64,000 nt of DNA, from NCBI GenBank assembly GCA_015680685.1, contig MNCI01008068.1, positions 3,085-67,084 of the forward strand, written 5' to 3'. The notes under the pieces are model-generated. The model was not told where the DNA came from, did not search any database, and saw only the letters and a list, made by a program, of their open reading frames with translations. The translations under genes were made by a program, and so were the position numbers. Shown here piece by piece: positions 54,800 to 64,000 of the stretch. Every line of letters begins with the position of its first letter. Within the stretch, counting starts at the first letter, position 1. The DNA is from Gnetum montanum. Lineage: Eukaryota; Streptophyta; Gnetopsida; Gnetales; Gnetaceae.

Positions 54800-57290
54800 T
54801 TTCTAGGAGGGTTACTAGCCTAGATCCAATTAGATACAACATGGATGAACATAATAGTATGGATTTTGGATGGAATTTGGTTTGAAGGGGACCCAATAGA
54901 ATGGTTTGCAAAGGATGAGATAGGATTACGGTGATCAATTTCCTAAGTCTATGATGGTTTAGTAGGGTTGTTGAGTTGGAACAAGGGTCCTTTATGAGCA
55001 TAAGATTTTGTACCCCTTGATTGATGAACTATTTGTAGATTGATAGCCCTAGTAGCATTGCGTTGCTATAGCTAGGGTGGAAGTTCATTCTACATGAATA
55101 GAGTAGGCAGTAGTTGCATTGAGGATGGAGGAACGGGTGTAGAAATAGAAGGATAAAATGTGGCATCACTCCTAAAATATGGAGAATGAGCTCTGTAGTA
55201 TTCGAAAATATGGTAGTGATGTTGAAAAGGAGAAACATGACTGGAAGAGTCATGTGAAGACATGGGTTGCTAAACGTAATACCCATATGGATCTAATTTT
55301 TTTCTAAGGGTATTACTACCTTGGTGGTGGCATCCCCCATGATTGTGGTTGATGCCACTATTGATATTGCTCATATGGTTGGGGTGGAGTTCCACTTGGA
55401 TAATATTGTTATTGTTGATGGCACTACCGAGGGTTGCCTTGAGGAAAAGGTAATCTTCTTGGTATTTGTCTTTTTTCTAGTTGTGAATTTAGAGCATACA
55501 CTCCAAACTCTTGTAAGTGTGACATGATGGGGAAACATCCCTTAGGATGCTCATATTGGCAAATGTCACACCCATCATCATCATCTATTTCAATTTTCAC
55601 AACTTCATCTACTGTAACAATCTTACCCTTACCCCTTTGGTAAGCATGTTTAGCTTTTTTTCACCTCCTATGGTTACGATCACTACTATGCTCTCTTGAT
55701 TCTTTGGTGATTTTTAGAGTAGCTTGGAATTTTTCATCTAATGAATCCCACATTTTATCCACCTTGGCTAAAATTTCAAACATAGAATTTTGGATCAACA
55801 AGGTATTCCTATTTACCACTTCATCAAGTGGTGATTCTTCCTCACTATCACAAAATTAGACCTTCGTCTTTTTGATAGAAGGGTCCTTGTTGTATTCCTT
55901 TGAACTTTCACATTTTCTCAACTCTCCTTCTTCTTTTGTTACCTACTCAATTAGCTTTAAATCTGATGGGCTTTGAGTTCTGATAATCTTCCTTGGGCAT
56001 AGATCCTCAGAGTTCTCCTCATTTCTAATCTTAGTCCATCTATGATATGGAAAGTTGTTTCCACTGAGAATAACCATGGCCAAGGCATCAGTGTATGAGA
56101 GAATAGTATTTACCCATGGTAACATCCAAGGGTTCATGATTTCCTTACTTCCATCCTTGGATCTTCCTTCTCAAATTAAACATTTTGGAGTATGTCTAAT
56201 ACTTATCATTAAATAGCTCTAGCATTGTACTCATCCTATGGATGGATTCTGGCTCTAAGGACTAGTACCAACTTTCTGTTTCTTGATGAGTGTCCTGGAA
56301 AATAGCTTTAGTTTTTTCCAATCATTTTCAATATTTTGTAAGGCATAGGCATTATGAAAAGCTTAAATATGTGTTTGCAGATCAAAGTTATATCCTCCCT
56401 CAAATTTGGAAATTTTTTTCATATCAAGTCATTTGATCTACTATCCTTTACATGCTTGGTTGGAACTTTTATAGACTTTGCAATATTTAACATGCTTTGA
56501 ATTGTCAGCAAAGGCTCATCATCATCATTATTTTGATGATTTCCTTTGCTACCCCTTCGATCATGGTGGGCCTAGCAATCATCATTACTATCTTTCTATT
56601 CACCTCCATCACGATTGTTCTTTCTGTTGCATTTGTTAGAACCATAAGAGGAAGAAAAATATGCCAATGAAGAGGGTGAATAGGGAGGAGGACTACCACC
56701 ACCATGGTATCTACCATCTCCTCTTTGGTTGTCATGGCCACGTTCATCAATTTTCTTATCATCTTAATGGTTGTCCTAGCCCCTGCCTTAACTGCCATTC
56801 TTACTTGAACCTAGATTGTTGATAGTGAAGTTTAGATTCAGGGTCGCACCCCCATCACTAGTAACAAGGGATGGAGAATCTTCATGTTGAGAACCCCTAG
56901 AGGGAGGGTTCTCATTATCACCTTGGTTAAGCAGGAATAAGGGATTGATGAACTATTTTTACTTAACAAGCTCATGGTGCTTCTCCTAGTGTCGATCTCT
57001 CCTACGTTGTGTTTCAGTGGGATGGTAGTCTCAATAGTCATAATCATGCATAACATACTCCTATTGAAGATCTTGAATGCCCAACCTCCTAAGAATTTAA
57101 AGCAACATCACAGGCATAGATCAATAAGAGGCATTACAATGTTGCCTTCCATATCACGCCATCACAGTTGTTCATCTTGATGTTGGATGAAGGTGAAGTC
57201 AAGCACATACTCATCTATATGAGTATACAGCACCTTGCATTCTTGAGGGACTAGTGATTTAGTATCATTATGCTTGTGAGAAGAAGAAAT
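54800..57290 (-). pseudogene. Element B: gag remnant
   Basis: Collinear with A gag. The start codon is lost: at 57290 ATG has become ATT, followed by S-S-S-H as in A. The Gly/Ser-rich region lies at about 56780-56640 (rich in GGG and SSS on the minus strand), and the capsid region follows near 56350. Many stops replace Q, W or R codons. The ORF at 56505-56798 is in another frame. Confidence 0.75.
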
Positions 57291-57426
57291 TTTAAAATAC
57301 AAATAAGATATCAGTGTGCTTATGTGATTATATTTATTGTGAGAATGATTTTGACCCTAGGGTTCATCCAAAGATGTTAATGATGTTCACTAAACCTAGA
57401 TAGCACACATTTTATACAAAAAAATT

Positions 57427-57444
57427 CCCTGGTAATGGCACCAA
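57427..57444 (-). other. Element B: primer-binding site (tRNA-Asp type)
   Basis: The minus strand reads TTGGTGCCATTACCAGGGA directly after CTCATCA. It differs from TGGCGCCGTTGCCGGGGA, the complement of the plant tRNA-Asp end, at four sites, all C-to-T or G-to-A. In plants this primer is known from Athila-lineage elements. Confidence 0.75.
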
Positions 57445-58118
57445 TGATGAGCAGTCGAGGTATCCCTATGCCCAACAATACAAATCACGAAGAGTTCATG
57501 CCCAATCTAATCAAATTCCATGAACTCTATGTCTTCTATTACACTAGTCTTCTAGAAAGTCATTTGTTATCTTCCCAATTACACTTGTGATGCACAAGGT
57601 ATGGTTAAGTGTAATCAAGGCATCTAATTTTTATTATTTTATGTTTTATGTTCTTAGTTCTTGAAATAAAGAAATGAAGAAATATTTAACTATTTCTAAC
57701 ACAAGCATCTAGTCCCACTTTCCATACATGTCTTAAACACATGTATTAACTACTAGGATTACAAGGTGCTATGCTACTAGGTGAACTAAGCAATAATGCT
57801 GCTGAGATTACCAAGCGAATATGTGTTTATGNTAAAGATCCATACACTTTCTAACTCCTACTAAGAGCACTTAAAAAAATATTCTAACTCTAAAATGACA
57901 AAATTGCAAGAGCTCTACTACAACTCTAACTTGACCTCTCTATAAACATAGCTAGTGAGTGTGTATTTACAGACTTTATTGTAGTGCTATGTCAACGAGG
58001 CCCCATAGACTCAGCAAATGCTATGTCAATGTGACCTTGTAGATGGAGCAACACCACGTAGACAAGGCTATGTTGAGTCAATGAGGGCCCATTGACATGA
58101 CACAACAATGACTCATCA
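57445..58118 (-). repeat. 5' LTR of element B (674 bp as assembled, incomplete)
   Basis: TGATGAGCAGTC to GACTCATCA on +, collinear with 45062-46008. About 214 bp corresponding to 45501-45714 are absent at the N at 57832, including the AATAAA region. It also has an 18 bp deletion near 57557. Confidence 0.8.
57832..57832. other. Single-N join hiding about 214 bp of missing LTR
   Basis: Flanks GTGTTTATG and TAAAGATCCATAC match 45491-45500 and 45715 on in the other LTR. The sequence between them is absent here, so this N is an unsized gap rather than an overlap. Confidence 0.75.
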
Positions 58119-60170
58119 CCTTAAAAAACTAAAAGTTTTAGAAATAGACTTTATGTGATTAATGGGAATAAAAAGACTAAGAATTTCTTGATTATATTTT
58201 TAAAAAAATTGAAAAATTATCTAACTTGACAAAACATGAAACTTTAGCGTATTCTTTAGACTAGATATTAAAATTTGAATCTCAATTATTAATGATCAAT
58301 ACTACATACTTATGTATAAAACATCCTATATCTAGTTCACTCTACATCATTGAAGCATTACCTACCTTAACAAGTAGGGAAAAAATAAGAATAAAATTTG
58401 GCATGAAAAACTTGGATACCATATTTTTTTTCAGTACATCATTTAACTACAAAAAGAAACATTGATTATGAGGTAGGCAACTGAAAATTTAAATGAACAC
58501 ATATTGTGATAAAAGACCAATAACCAATTACTCATATACATCATTAGAAAGAATAGAACCAAGTGTCATAGTTGCATCAAAATTAGTAGAAAAATGTGTT
58601 ATAATTTTTTTCTTACTAGCTTGTAAACTTACATTTTAAGAATCAAAAAAAAATATTTCTACATTGATAAAAGAAGCAAAAATTTCAATATTGGTTGAAT
58701 AAGTTAGGAGTAATATAAAATTCTTCATAGAGAAATTTTTGAAAAATAAAATCTACTAGAGAAAATCAAAGAGAGAAAAATCATATTGCTAAAAAAAATT
58801 AGGTTCACTAGAAAAATTGTTTTTTATTGCTTGCTTTGTTTTACAATTGGTAAAGACCCTTTATATTATTTACATAGATTAGAAGTAAATTTGTATCTTT
58901 TGTTTATTAGTTAAGCTTATACTATTAAATAGGATATGATGTTTAATCTATTAAAATAACATATAACATAGATATTTTATATTTTTGTTAATGTGGATAT
59001 TTATATATGTGTATAGGTTATTAGTAGTTAGTAGTTTAATAATTTATTATTTAATTTATATTTTATTTTATATTTATTTGGGTAGTGGCCCATGTTAGTA
59101 TATTATGTGTTATTTCTTTTGGCAATGGCTTATGTGTATTAGATAGTAATTAGTAAGTTTTATTGTTATATATATTTCTAAATTCTCATGGATTGTTGTT
59201 TTCTATCCATCCTCCTCTTGACCTTCTGAATTTCATTTATTCTACATTGAAATATGAATACATAAATATAGAAGCCTGAAAATTATTTAGTATTACTTAT
59301 ATTCTCTCCCTTAAGTGTTATAAATAAAATAGTATTTAGCATTGTCAATGGGCTTCCTATAAGCATTTTGGATAGAATATTATTTACTATTATTGATATT
59401 ATTCGTACTTAGCCTTTAAGCCAAAATTATAACTTATGGTTTATCTTTTAATCATGAATCTTCATTACATGTCCCAAGTTTTCTTATTTATTTTTATAGT
59501 AATTTTCATACCATAATAACATTCATAACTATGATCATATGGTCATCATTTATAAAATTATTATTATGGATGTTTAAGTAGGTCCTTAATAAGGAAACTT
59601 ATATGCTTTGATTTTGGAATCTTATTTGATTTTTTTATATTTTAAATATTTTAATTAGTAATGAACTTCAGCTTTCTTATTTCATTATTCTTACCAAAGT
59701 TCTTTCTTAATTATTGAACCTCATCCAGATTTGAAACTTTTAGAAATTAAATACAAGAAGGCTATAGACACTTCATTTGATTTTGCATTGTCCAAGATGT
59801 ATCTAATTGATATTTTCTAGTTTATTTTTTGTCATTCATGAAATACACCTTTTGTGTATTTGTCTATAACTAGTATGTTAACCCATGTCAAAAATTATCT
59901 ATGATTTATTTTCATCTTTAAAATAAAATTTCCTCTATAGGATTCTTTGGTATGTGATTTTACTAAAGCTATCTTTAGCAGTTTAATTTCTTCTTATAAA
60001 TAAATTCAAATTTTTTATTGAGAAAAGTTTCTAAAATTAAAATATAATCACTAGTTATAATTATGGAAATGTAGCTAATCTTAAAATTTTATCTTCATAA
60101 GAGATATATGATTACTAAGGAAAAGCTTAATATTTTTTTTATAGCAAATAAAAAAGTATTTCTTTTCAAT
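58119..60170. other. AT-rich decayed sequence, probably Ty1-copia interior
   Basis: No firm coding motif. By position, its right end (ending in GAGGGGAAAATAGAGGG) is the interior of an element whose LTR starts at 60188. Left of about 59900 nothing can be assigned. Confidence 0.35.
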
Positions 60171-60187
60171 GAGGGGAAAATAGAGGG
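60171..60187 (+). other. Polypurine tract before the copia-type LTR
   Basis: GAGGGGAAAATAGAGGG immediately precedes TGTTAG, the LTR start. Confidence 0.6.
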
Positions 60188-62105
60188 TGTTAGAACTAGA
60201 ACTAAAGCTAACACAAAATATTCTTAGAACTTAAGTAGAACATAATAGTGCATTAGATCAATATACCAAAACTTTGACTTTCAAACCTATAACTAAGTAC
60301 TACTTTATCTCCAATTCAGTTAGAAAGACAAGAAATAAATGCATAACTACAACATGTATGGTGCATGAATCATAGTAAGATGCAAGAACTTTCTACTAGA
60401 ATCCTTTCATATGTTGGTGTAGGATAAAAGTTATTCAAAACAATACAAATATGGTCTAACTTTCAATAAAGTATACAATAAATGATTTATCCTTGATTAG
60501 TAAAGACTAATATTTTTTACATGGATGATAAGCATGAAATGATACAATTCTTGATGGAGTGGGTCAAATTTGTTGGTTCTATCATGCACTTTGGAAACTC
60601 ATACTTCACTCATTCCACATGTTAATGTTGCAAAATTCCTAGCAAGGCAAAAAAATAAATTTAATAAGTCGAAGTTTAAGGTAATAAAAGGTAATATTTA
60701 TAGATGAAAGTATAGTAAAATCAAGTAAAAGCATAAAGTCAAAGCTCAATTTTCAAGAAAAGATAAAGATCAAGTAAAATCAAATTAGCTTTTTTGTAAA
60801 ATAGGGAGTGAAATCATGTAAATTATATTTGAATTTTTATGTTGCATAAGATAAAATAGGAAAATTCATTATTTTGTTACTTTATTAAAAGATTAATAGG
60901 AAGATATAATTAGATATTGGCTCCAATTTCATGTCTCTTTAATATCTAGCCCAATTCCTCATAAAATAGACTTATCCCATCATATACCATTATGTCCCAT
61001 CATTTGGCTATAAATATGTGGGAAAAACATGTTTCTAGTCAATGACATTGGATGTTAAAGATAGAAGAATGAAGTTATTATAAATTTGTTTCTATTTATT
61101 TCATCATTTGATTATTATCAATAGTTTATCAATATTTCATTAGTTATCATCATTCCATCAATTTACATTTACCAATATCTCATTCATCACATTTATTCTC
61201 CATCCACTACTCATAATAAATCCTAAACCCATCCACATTTAATAATTGTTAGTTCCACACATCCCCAATAAATCATGATCAACATTACTATTAAAGAAAT
61301 TTTGTTAAGTTCATTGCAAATCTAATCTAGTAGCAAATCTAGAAGTTCAACAATCATTGAAGTAATATCCATCAATTTCCTAATGAAATTTAATTTATTC
61401 AATCTAATTCAACATCTTAGATTATTCAGTAGTTCAAGGTAACTCCACCTAACTAAGTTTTATTCATATTTAACTTCAAAATCTTAAGATTTTAGTAACT
61501 TTCAAATTTACCACAACTTATGGTCAAGTCATAATATTATAGGTTTTAGACCATAAGTTCACCACAACTTATGGTATTCTAGATTCTAGAATTTTCATAA
61601 ACCATGACCCATGATTCACTCATGATAAAGAATCATGACCCATGGTTAACCCATGATGTCAACCATAACTTGTGGTTACCTCATGGTTGATACAAAATTA
61701 CAACTATGAAATATGATTAACTTGTGGTTTGTCAGTCACAATAAGGTAAATTCACCATGACTCATTATATACTTGTTGTCAAACACCATGATTCATGGTT
61801 ATCTTGCCATATTAAAAAGTTCAAACTTCTTATCATTGATTCTTACTACAACTCATGGAATCCTCATGATCCACTCATATTCTCATTTTTTCTAAAGTTT
61901 GTATTTCTCCATAGAACAAAACTCATAATTTGAGCATGGTTAGATCGTGGTAGATTACCATGGCTCATCGTAAGCTCATACTCAAAGTCCATGACTCATG
62001 CTGCACTACAATGAATCCTGGTATTTCAAACTTTTGGAATTTTTATCATTTTCCAACAGATCTTCAAATTTTCAATTAAGGGTCCATCTATCCAAAATCC
62101 TAACA
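60188..62105 (+). repeat. Element P: Ty1-copia-type LTR (1.9 kb)
   Basis: It starts TGTTAGAACTAG and ends ATCCTAACA, with the short inverted repeat TGTTAG/CTAACA. A polypurine tract lies before it and a tRNA-Met primer site after it. The TATA box is at 61009-61016 (TATAAATA). The 61500-61990 part is full of CATGA/TCATG words. Confidence 0.7.
61500..61990. repeat. Degenerate CATGAC/GTCATG array in the P LTR
   Basis: More than 20 short words such as CCATGACCCATG, CTCATGATC, CATGGTTAACC and GTCATAAT lie in both orientations over about 490 bp. Similar words occur near 41640-41940 and 43910-43990. Confidence 0.5.
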
Positions 62106-62123
62106 TTTGGTATTAGAGTATAT
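62106..62123 (+). other. Element P: primer-binding site (initiator tRNA-Met type)
   Basis: TTTGGTATTAGAGTATAT differs from the common copia site TTGGTATCAGAGC by C-to-T and similar changes and follows the LTR end directly. Confidence 0.65.
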
Positions 62124-62139
62124 ATCAAACCATCATAGA

Positions 62140-62435
62140 TATAAATAAGAATTTAAAACATGTTCAATAATTTATTATGGTAGTTAAAAATTTAAATTAT
62201 AAGAGAGATTAACATAGTTATTGTTAACATCAATGATGTTTAGAAAATTATGGAAAAAGGTAGTGACATACCAAAGACATTAAACAAGAATTTAAGAAAG
62301 AAATTTAGAAAATAATTAAAGGAAGAAGAATTGATTGAAGGCATCATATGTAACTCAATGTGTGAAAAAACTAGAAATGCAATTGTAAACATGAAGAGTA
62401 GTAAGAAAATATGGCAACTTATCCAAGAAACATAT
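62140..62435 (+). pseudogene. Element P: Ty1-copia gag start, interrupted
   Basis: Forward reading gives LNYKRD and, further on, KEEELIEGIICNSMCEKTRN and IVNMKSSKKIWQLIQETY, the layout of copia gag (LNY..W, then I......A...W..L...Y). Element H enters directly after it at 62436. The 5 bp before H is CATAT. Confidence 0.6.
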
Positions 62436-63006
62436 TGATGAGTGGCGAGGTACCCCTATGCCCAACCATACAAATCACTAAAGTGTTACATGTGATCTAG
62501 TCAAATTCCTTAGACCTATAGTTATCTAATGCACTAGCTCTTCTAGGAAGTGAAATGGGCATTGAGAACATTTGTTGTCTTCCTAAGTACATTTGTGAGG
62601 TTCAAGGGTATGGTTTAAGTGTAATTGAGGTATATGATTTTCCTTTATATTTTATAGACTTGGTCTCCTACAATAAGAACGAAGAGTAGAGTAATTTAAA
62701 ATCTAATTCGTTATTGCCTATCTAGTGTAACACAAGTAACCACCCCACTTTCCTAAACATAGCCTGAACACATATAGTGTTGCTAGGCTACCAAACATTA
62801 AGCATTGCTCAAAGTGGTTGTGCTTGTGTTCATTAATAACTAGGAATAAATTGCTTAATTCAAATGCATTAAAGTAAAGAGAAAGAAAGTAAAATTCATT
62901 AAAAAAATATTAATCTATTCTCAATGCTGCAGGGATTATCAAAAGAGTTCATTTTATTCTCATCATATTGCTATGCTCAAGTACATCAATGCTCGAACAA
63001 AGAACC
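62436..63006 (-). repeat. Element H: truncated A/B-type LTR in reverse
   Basis: It starts TGATGAGTGGCGAGG and is collinear with the R-U5 part of the A/B LTRs. No primer site precedes it, so this is the outer end of a minus-strand element or solo LTR. It stops in R at CGAACAAAGAACC, where the forward LTR of G begins. The rest of H is predicted beyond G. Confidence 0.7.
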
Positions 63007-63842
63007 TAATGAGCCGCGATATCAGGATCGTGATATCACATCTGCAATATCAGGTCTGTGATATCAGAGCCTACCAAGTGATATCAAACACTGGATATCA
63101 GAACTTGTCTTGTTGCCTATAAATAAGAGACTAGGGCACTTGGTTTCAAGAGTAGTTTTCTTAGTCCCTTACCCCAACTCTTGCAGTTTTCCCTTTTTAG
63201 AGTTAGAAGTATTTCTGAGTGCCCACAATAGGATTCATAAAGTGAACAGATCTTTATTCGAGCATTGTGTACCTGAGCACACCTTGTGTCTGAAAATAAA
63301 TACGAACTTTGTGATAAACCTTGCAACATTCAGAATAGCTCATTTATTTCATTTAATGTTATTTATAGTTATTTAATGCTTTCATTAGCTAATTGATGTT
63401 GTTTTTATAGACTTATTAATTTTCAACAAGTAAGCACACTTAGTAGGACCACTTCAAGCATATGTGGAACACCTGGTAACCTAGTAACAACTAGCATTTG
63501 GTAATCCCAGTAGTGTTACACTAGTTCAGGATGTGTCCGACAAGTGGGAATGGATGTTCGTGTTAGGACTAGTTAGAGAATAGTTAATTAGTTATCAAAT
63601 TATTTCATTTCTCCCCTTTAAGCACTAGAAACATAAAATATAAAAAGGCATAAAAATCACATACCTCAAGTTCACTTAACCATACAATCGTGTCATACAA
63701 GTAAGCTTGGGAAGAGAATGATCACCTAACCCATCCTTGTTTTGTGAAGGCACATAAGCACTTAGTTCTTGGAGTTCGACCAGATCACGCGTGAATGCTC
63801 TTATTTATATGGTTGAGCATAGGGGTATCTCACCTCTCATCA
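63007..63842 (+). repeat. 5' LTR of element G (836 bp)
   Basis: TAATGAGCC (decayed TGATGAG) to CTCTCATCA. It is collinear with the F LTR at 335-1349. TATAAATA is at 63118-63125 and AAAATAAATA near 63293 takes the place of the polyadenylation signal. A primer-binding site follows, so it is a 5' LTR. Confidence 0.8.
63014..63105 (+). repeat. GATATCA array in the U3 of element G
   Basis: Six ATATCA words, spaced about 10-20 bp, occupy the same slot as the GATATCGCG array in F, just upstream of the TATA box. CpG is fewer than in F. Confidence 0.65.
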
Positions 63843-63862
63843 TTGGCACTGTTATCAGGGAC
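63843..63862 (+). other. Element G: primer-binding site (tRNA-Asp type)
   Basis: TTGGCACTGTTATCAGGGA follows the LTR end. Relative to TGGCGCCGTTGCCGGGGA, all five differences are transitions. Confidence 0.7.
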
Positions 63863-63981
63863 TTTGTTATTTGTGCACTAATTAGAACTTAGGAATCCTC
63901 CCATTGTTGGAACAAACCCTTAGGGTTAGTGACCCCACAATTATTGAAAAGAGAAGAGTATTGCACACTGAATAATTAATC

Positions 63982-64000
63982 ATGTCTCCTTCTTCTTACA
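63982..64000 (+). CDS. Element G: gag start, cut by the window end
   Basis: ATGTCTCCTTCTTCTTACA gives MSPSSY, matching the A gag start (ATG 29932, MSSSHR) in position and wording. About 140 bp of leader separates it from the primer site, similar to A and B. Only six codons are visible, so it cannot be judged intact or broken. Confidence 0.5.

Larger units (their letters stand above)
45062..58118 (-). mobile_element. Element B: nearly complete 13.1 kb Athila-like Ty3/gypsy retrotransposon
   Basis: The minus-strand order is 5' LTR (58118-57445), tRNA-Asp-type primer site, gag, protease, reverse transcriptase, RNase H, integrase, AT repeats, internal promoter-like module, third ORF (49110-46069), polypurine tract, 3' LTR (46008-45062). 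Every domain is present but all frames have stops. The two LTRs differ at many sites, so it is old. The flanking 5-mers are CCTAT and CCTTA, an imperfect target duplication. It is the best reference here for the family shared with A, F, G and H. Confidence 0.85.

Noticed and set aside
45057-58123. Perfect target duplication for element B
   Set aside because: The flanks CCTAT and CCTTA agree at only three of five positions, so it is not claimed.

Overview
This window is nuclear DNA of a seed plant with a large, repeat-dominated genome. A gymnosperm is my best guess, inferred from the density of very old, heavily decayed LTR elements; the species cannot be named from the sequence. It holds one intact protein-coding gene, an intronless ERF-family (AP2/ERF) transcription factor at 35750-36733 on the + strand. 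The gene sits in about 4.5 kb of sequence (33.4-38.0 kb) with no recognisable transposon. Almost everything else is LTR retrotransposon, plus two LINE fragments. I letter the elements for reference.

Layout. 1-1349: end of a forward Athila-like element (F: interior end, polypurine tract, 3' LTR). 2290-4800: reverse Tat-like pol remnant (E). 6324-9885: reverse LTR, 3' noncoding region and integrase end of another Tat-like element (C). 9886-15277 and 24732-31004: one reverse Athila-like element (A), split in its integrase by a 9.45 kb element (D, 15278-24726) that has an ATCCC target duplication on both sides and carries gag-protease but no reverse transcriptase or integrase. 31005-33340: probable Ty1-copia 3' end and LTR. 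35750-36733: the ERF gene. 39541-41570: two LINE reverse transcriptase fragments. 45062-58118: a nearly complete 13.1 kb reverse Athila-like element (B) of the same family as A. 60188-62435: a Ty1-copia LTR and gag start (P), with a reverse A/B-type LTR (H) inserted in gag. 63007-64000: a forward element (G), apparently inserted in H, that runs off the window.

Elements A, B, F, G and H form one family. Their LTRs end in CTCATCA, the primer-binding site is a decayed match to tRNA-Asp, and pol belongs to Ty3/gypsy. A and B carry a third ORF of about 1000 codons between pol and the 3' LTR, with a long charged, probably coiled-coil C-terminal half. In both copies an LTR-like promoter module (short repeats plus TATAAATATG) lies about 430 bp upstream of this ORF. 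C, D and E form a second, Tat-like group. C and D share an unusual hairpin that encloses the polypurine tract and an array of roughly 40 bp tandem repeats in the 3' noncoding region.

Most in-frame stops in these elements are TAA, TAG or TGA where CAA, CAG or CGA is expected, and sites expected to carry CpG mostly read TpG or CpA, as expected from methylcytosine deamination. Four single Ns mark scaffold joins. Three are flanked by duplicated sequence (uncollapsed contig overlaps) and one replaces about 214 bp. The elements are old and broken, so the only product likely to act in the cell today is the ERF protein, a nuclear regulator predicted to bind GCC-box DNA.
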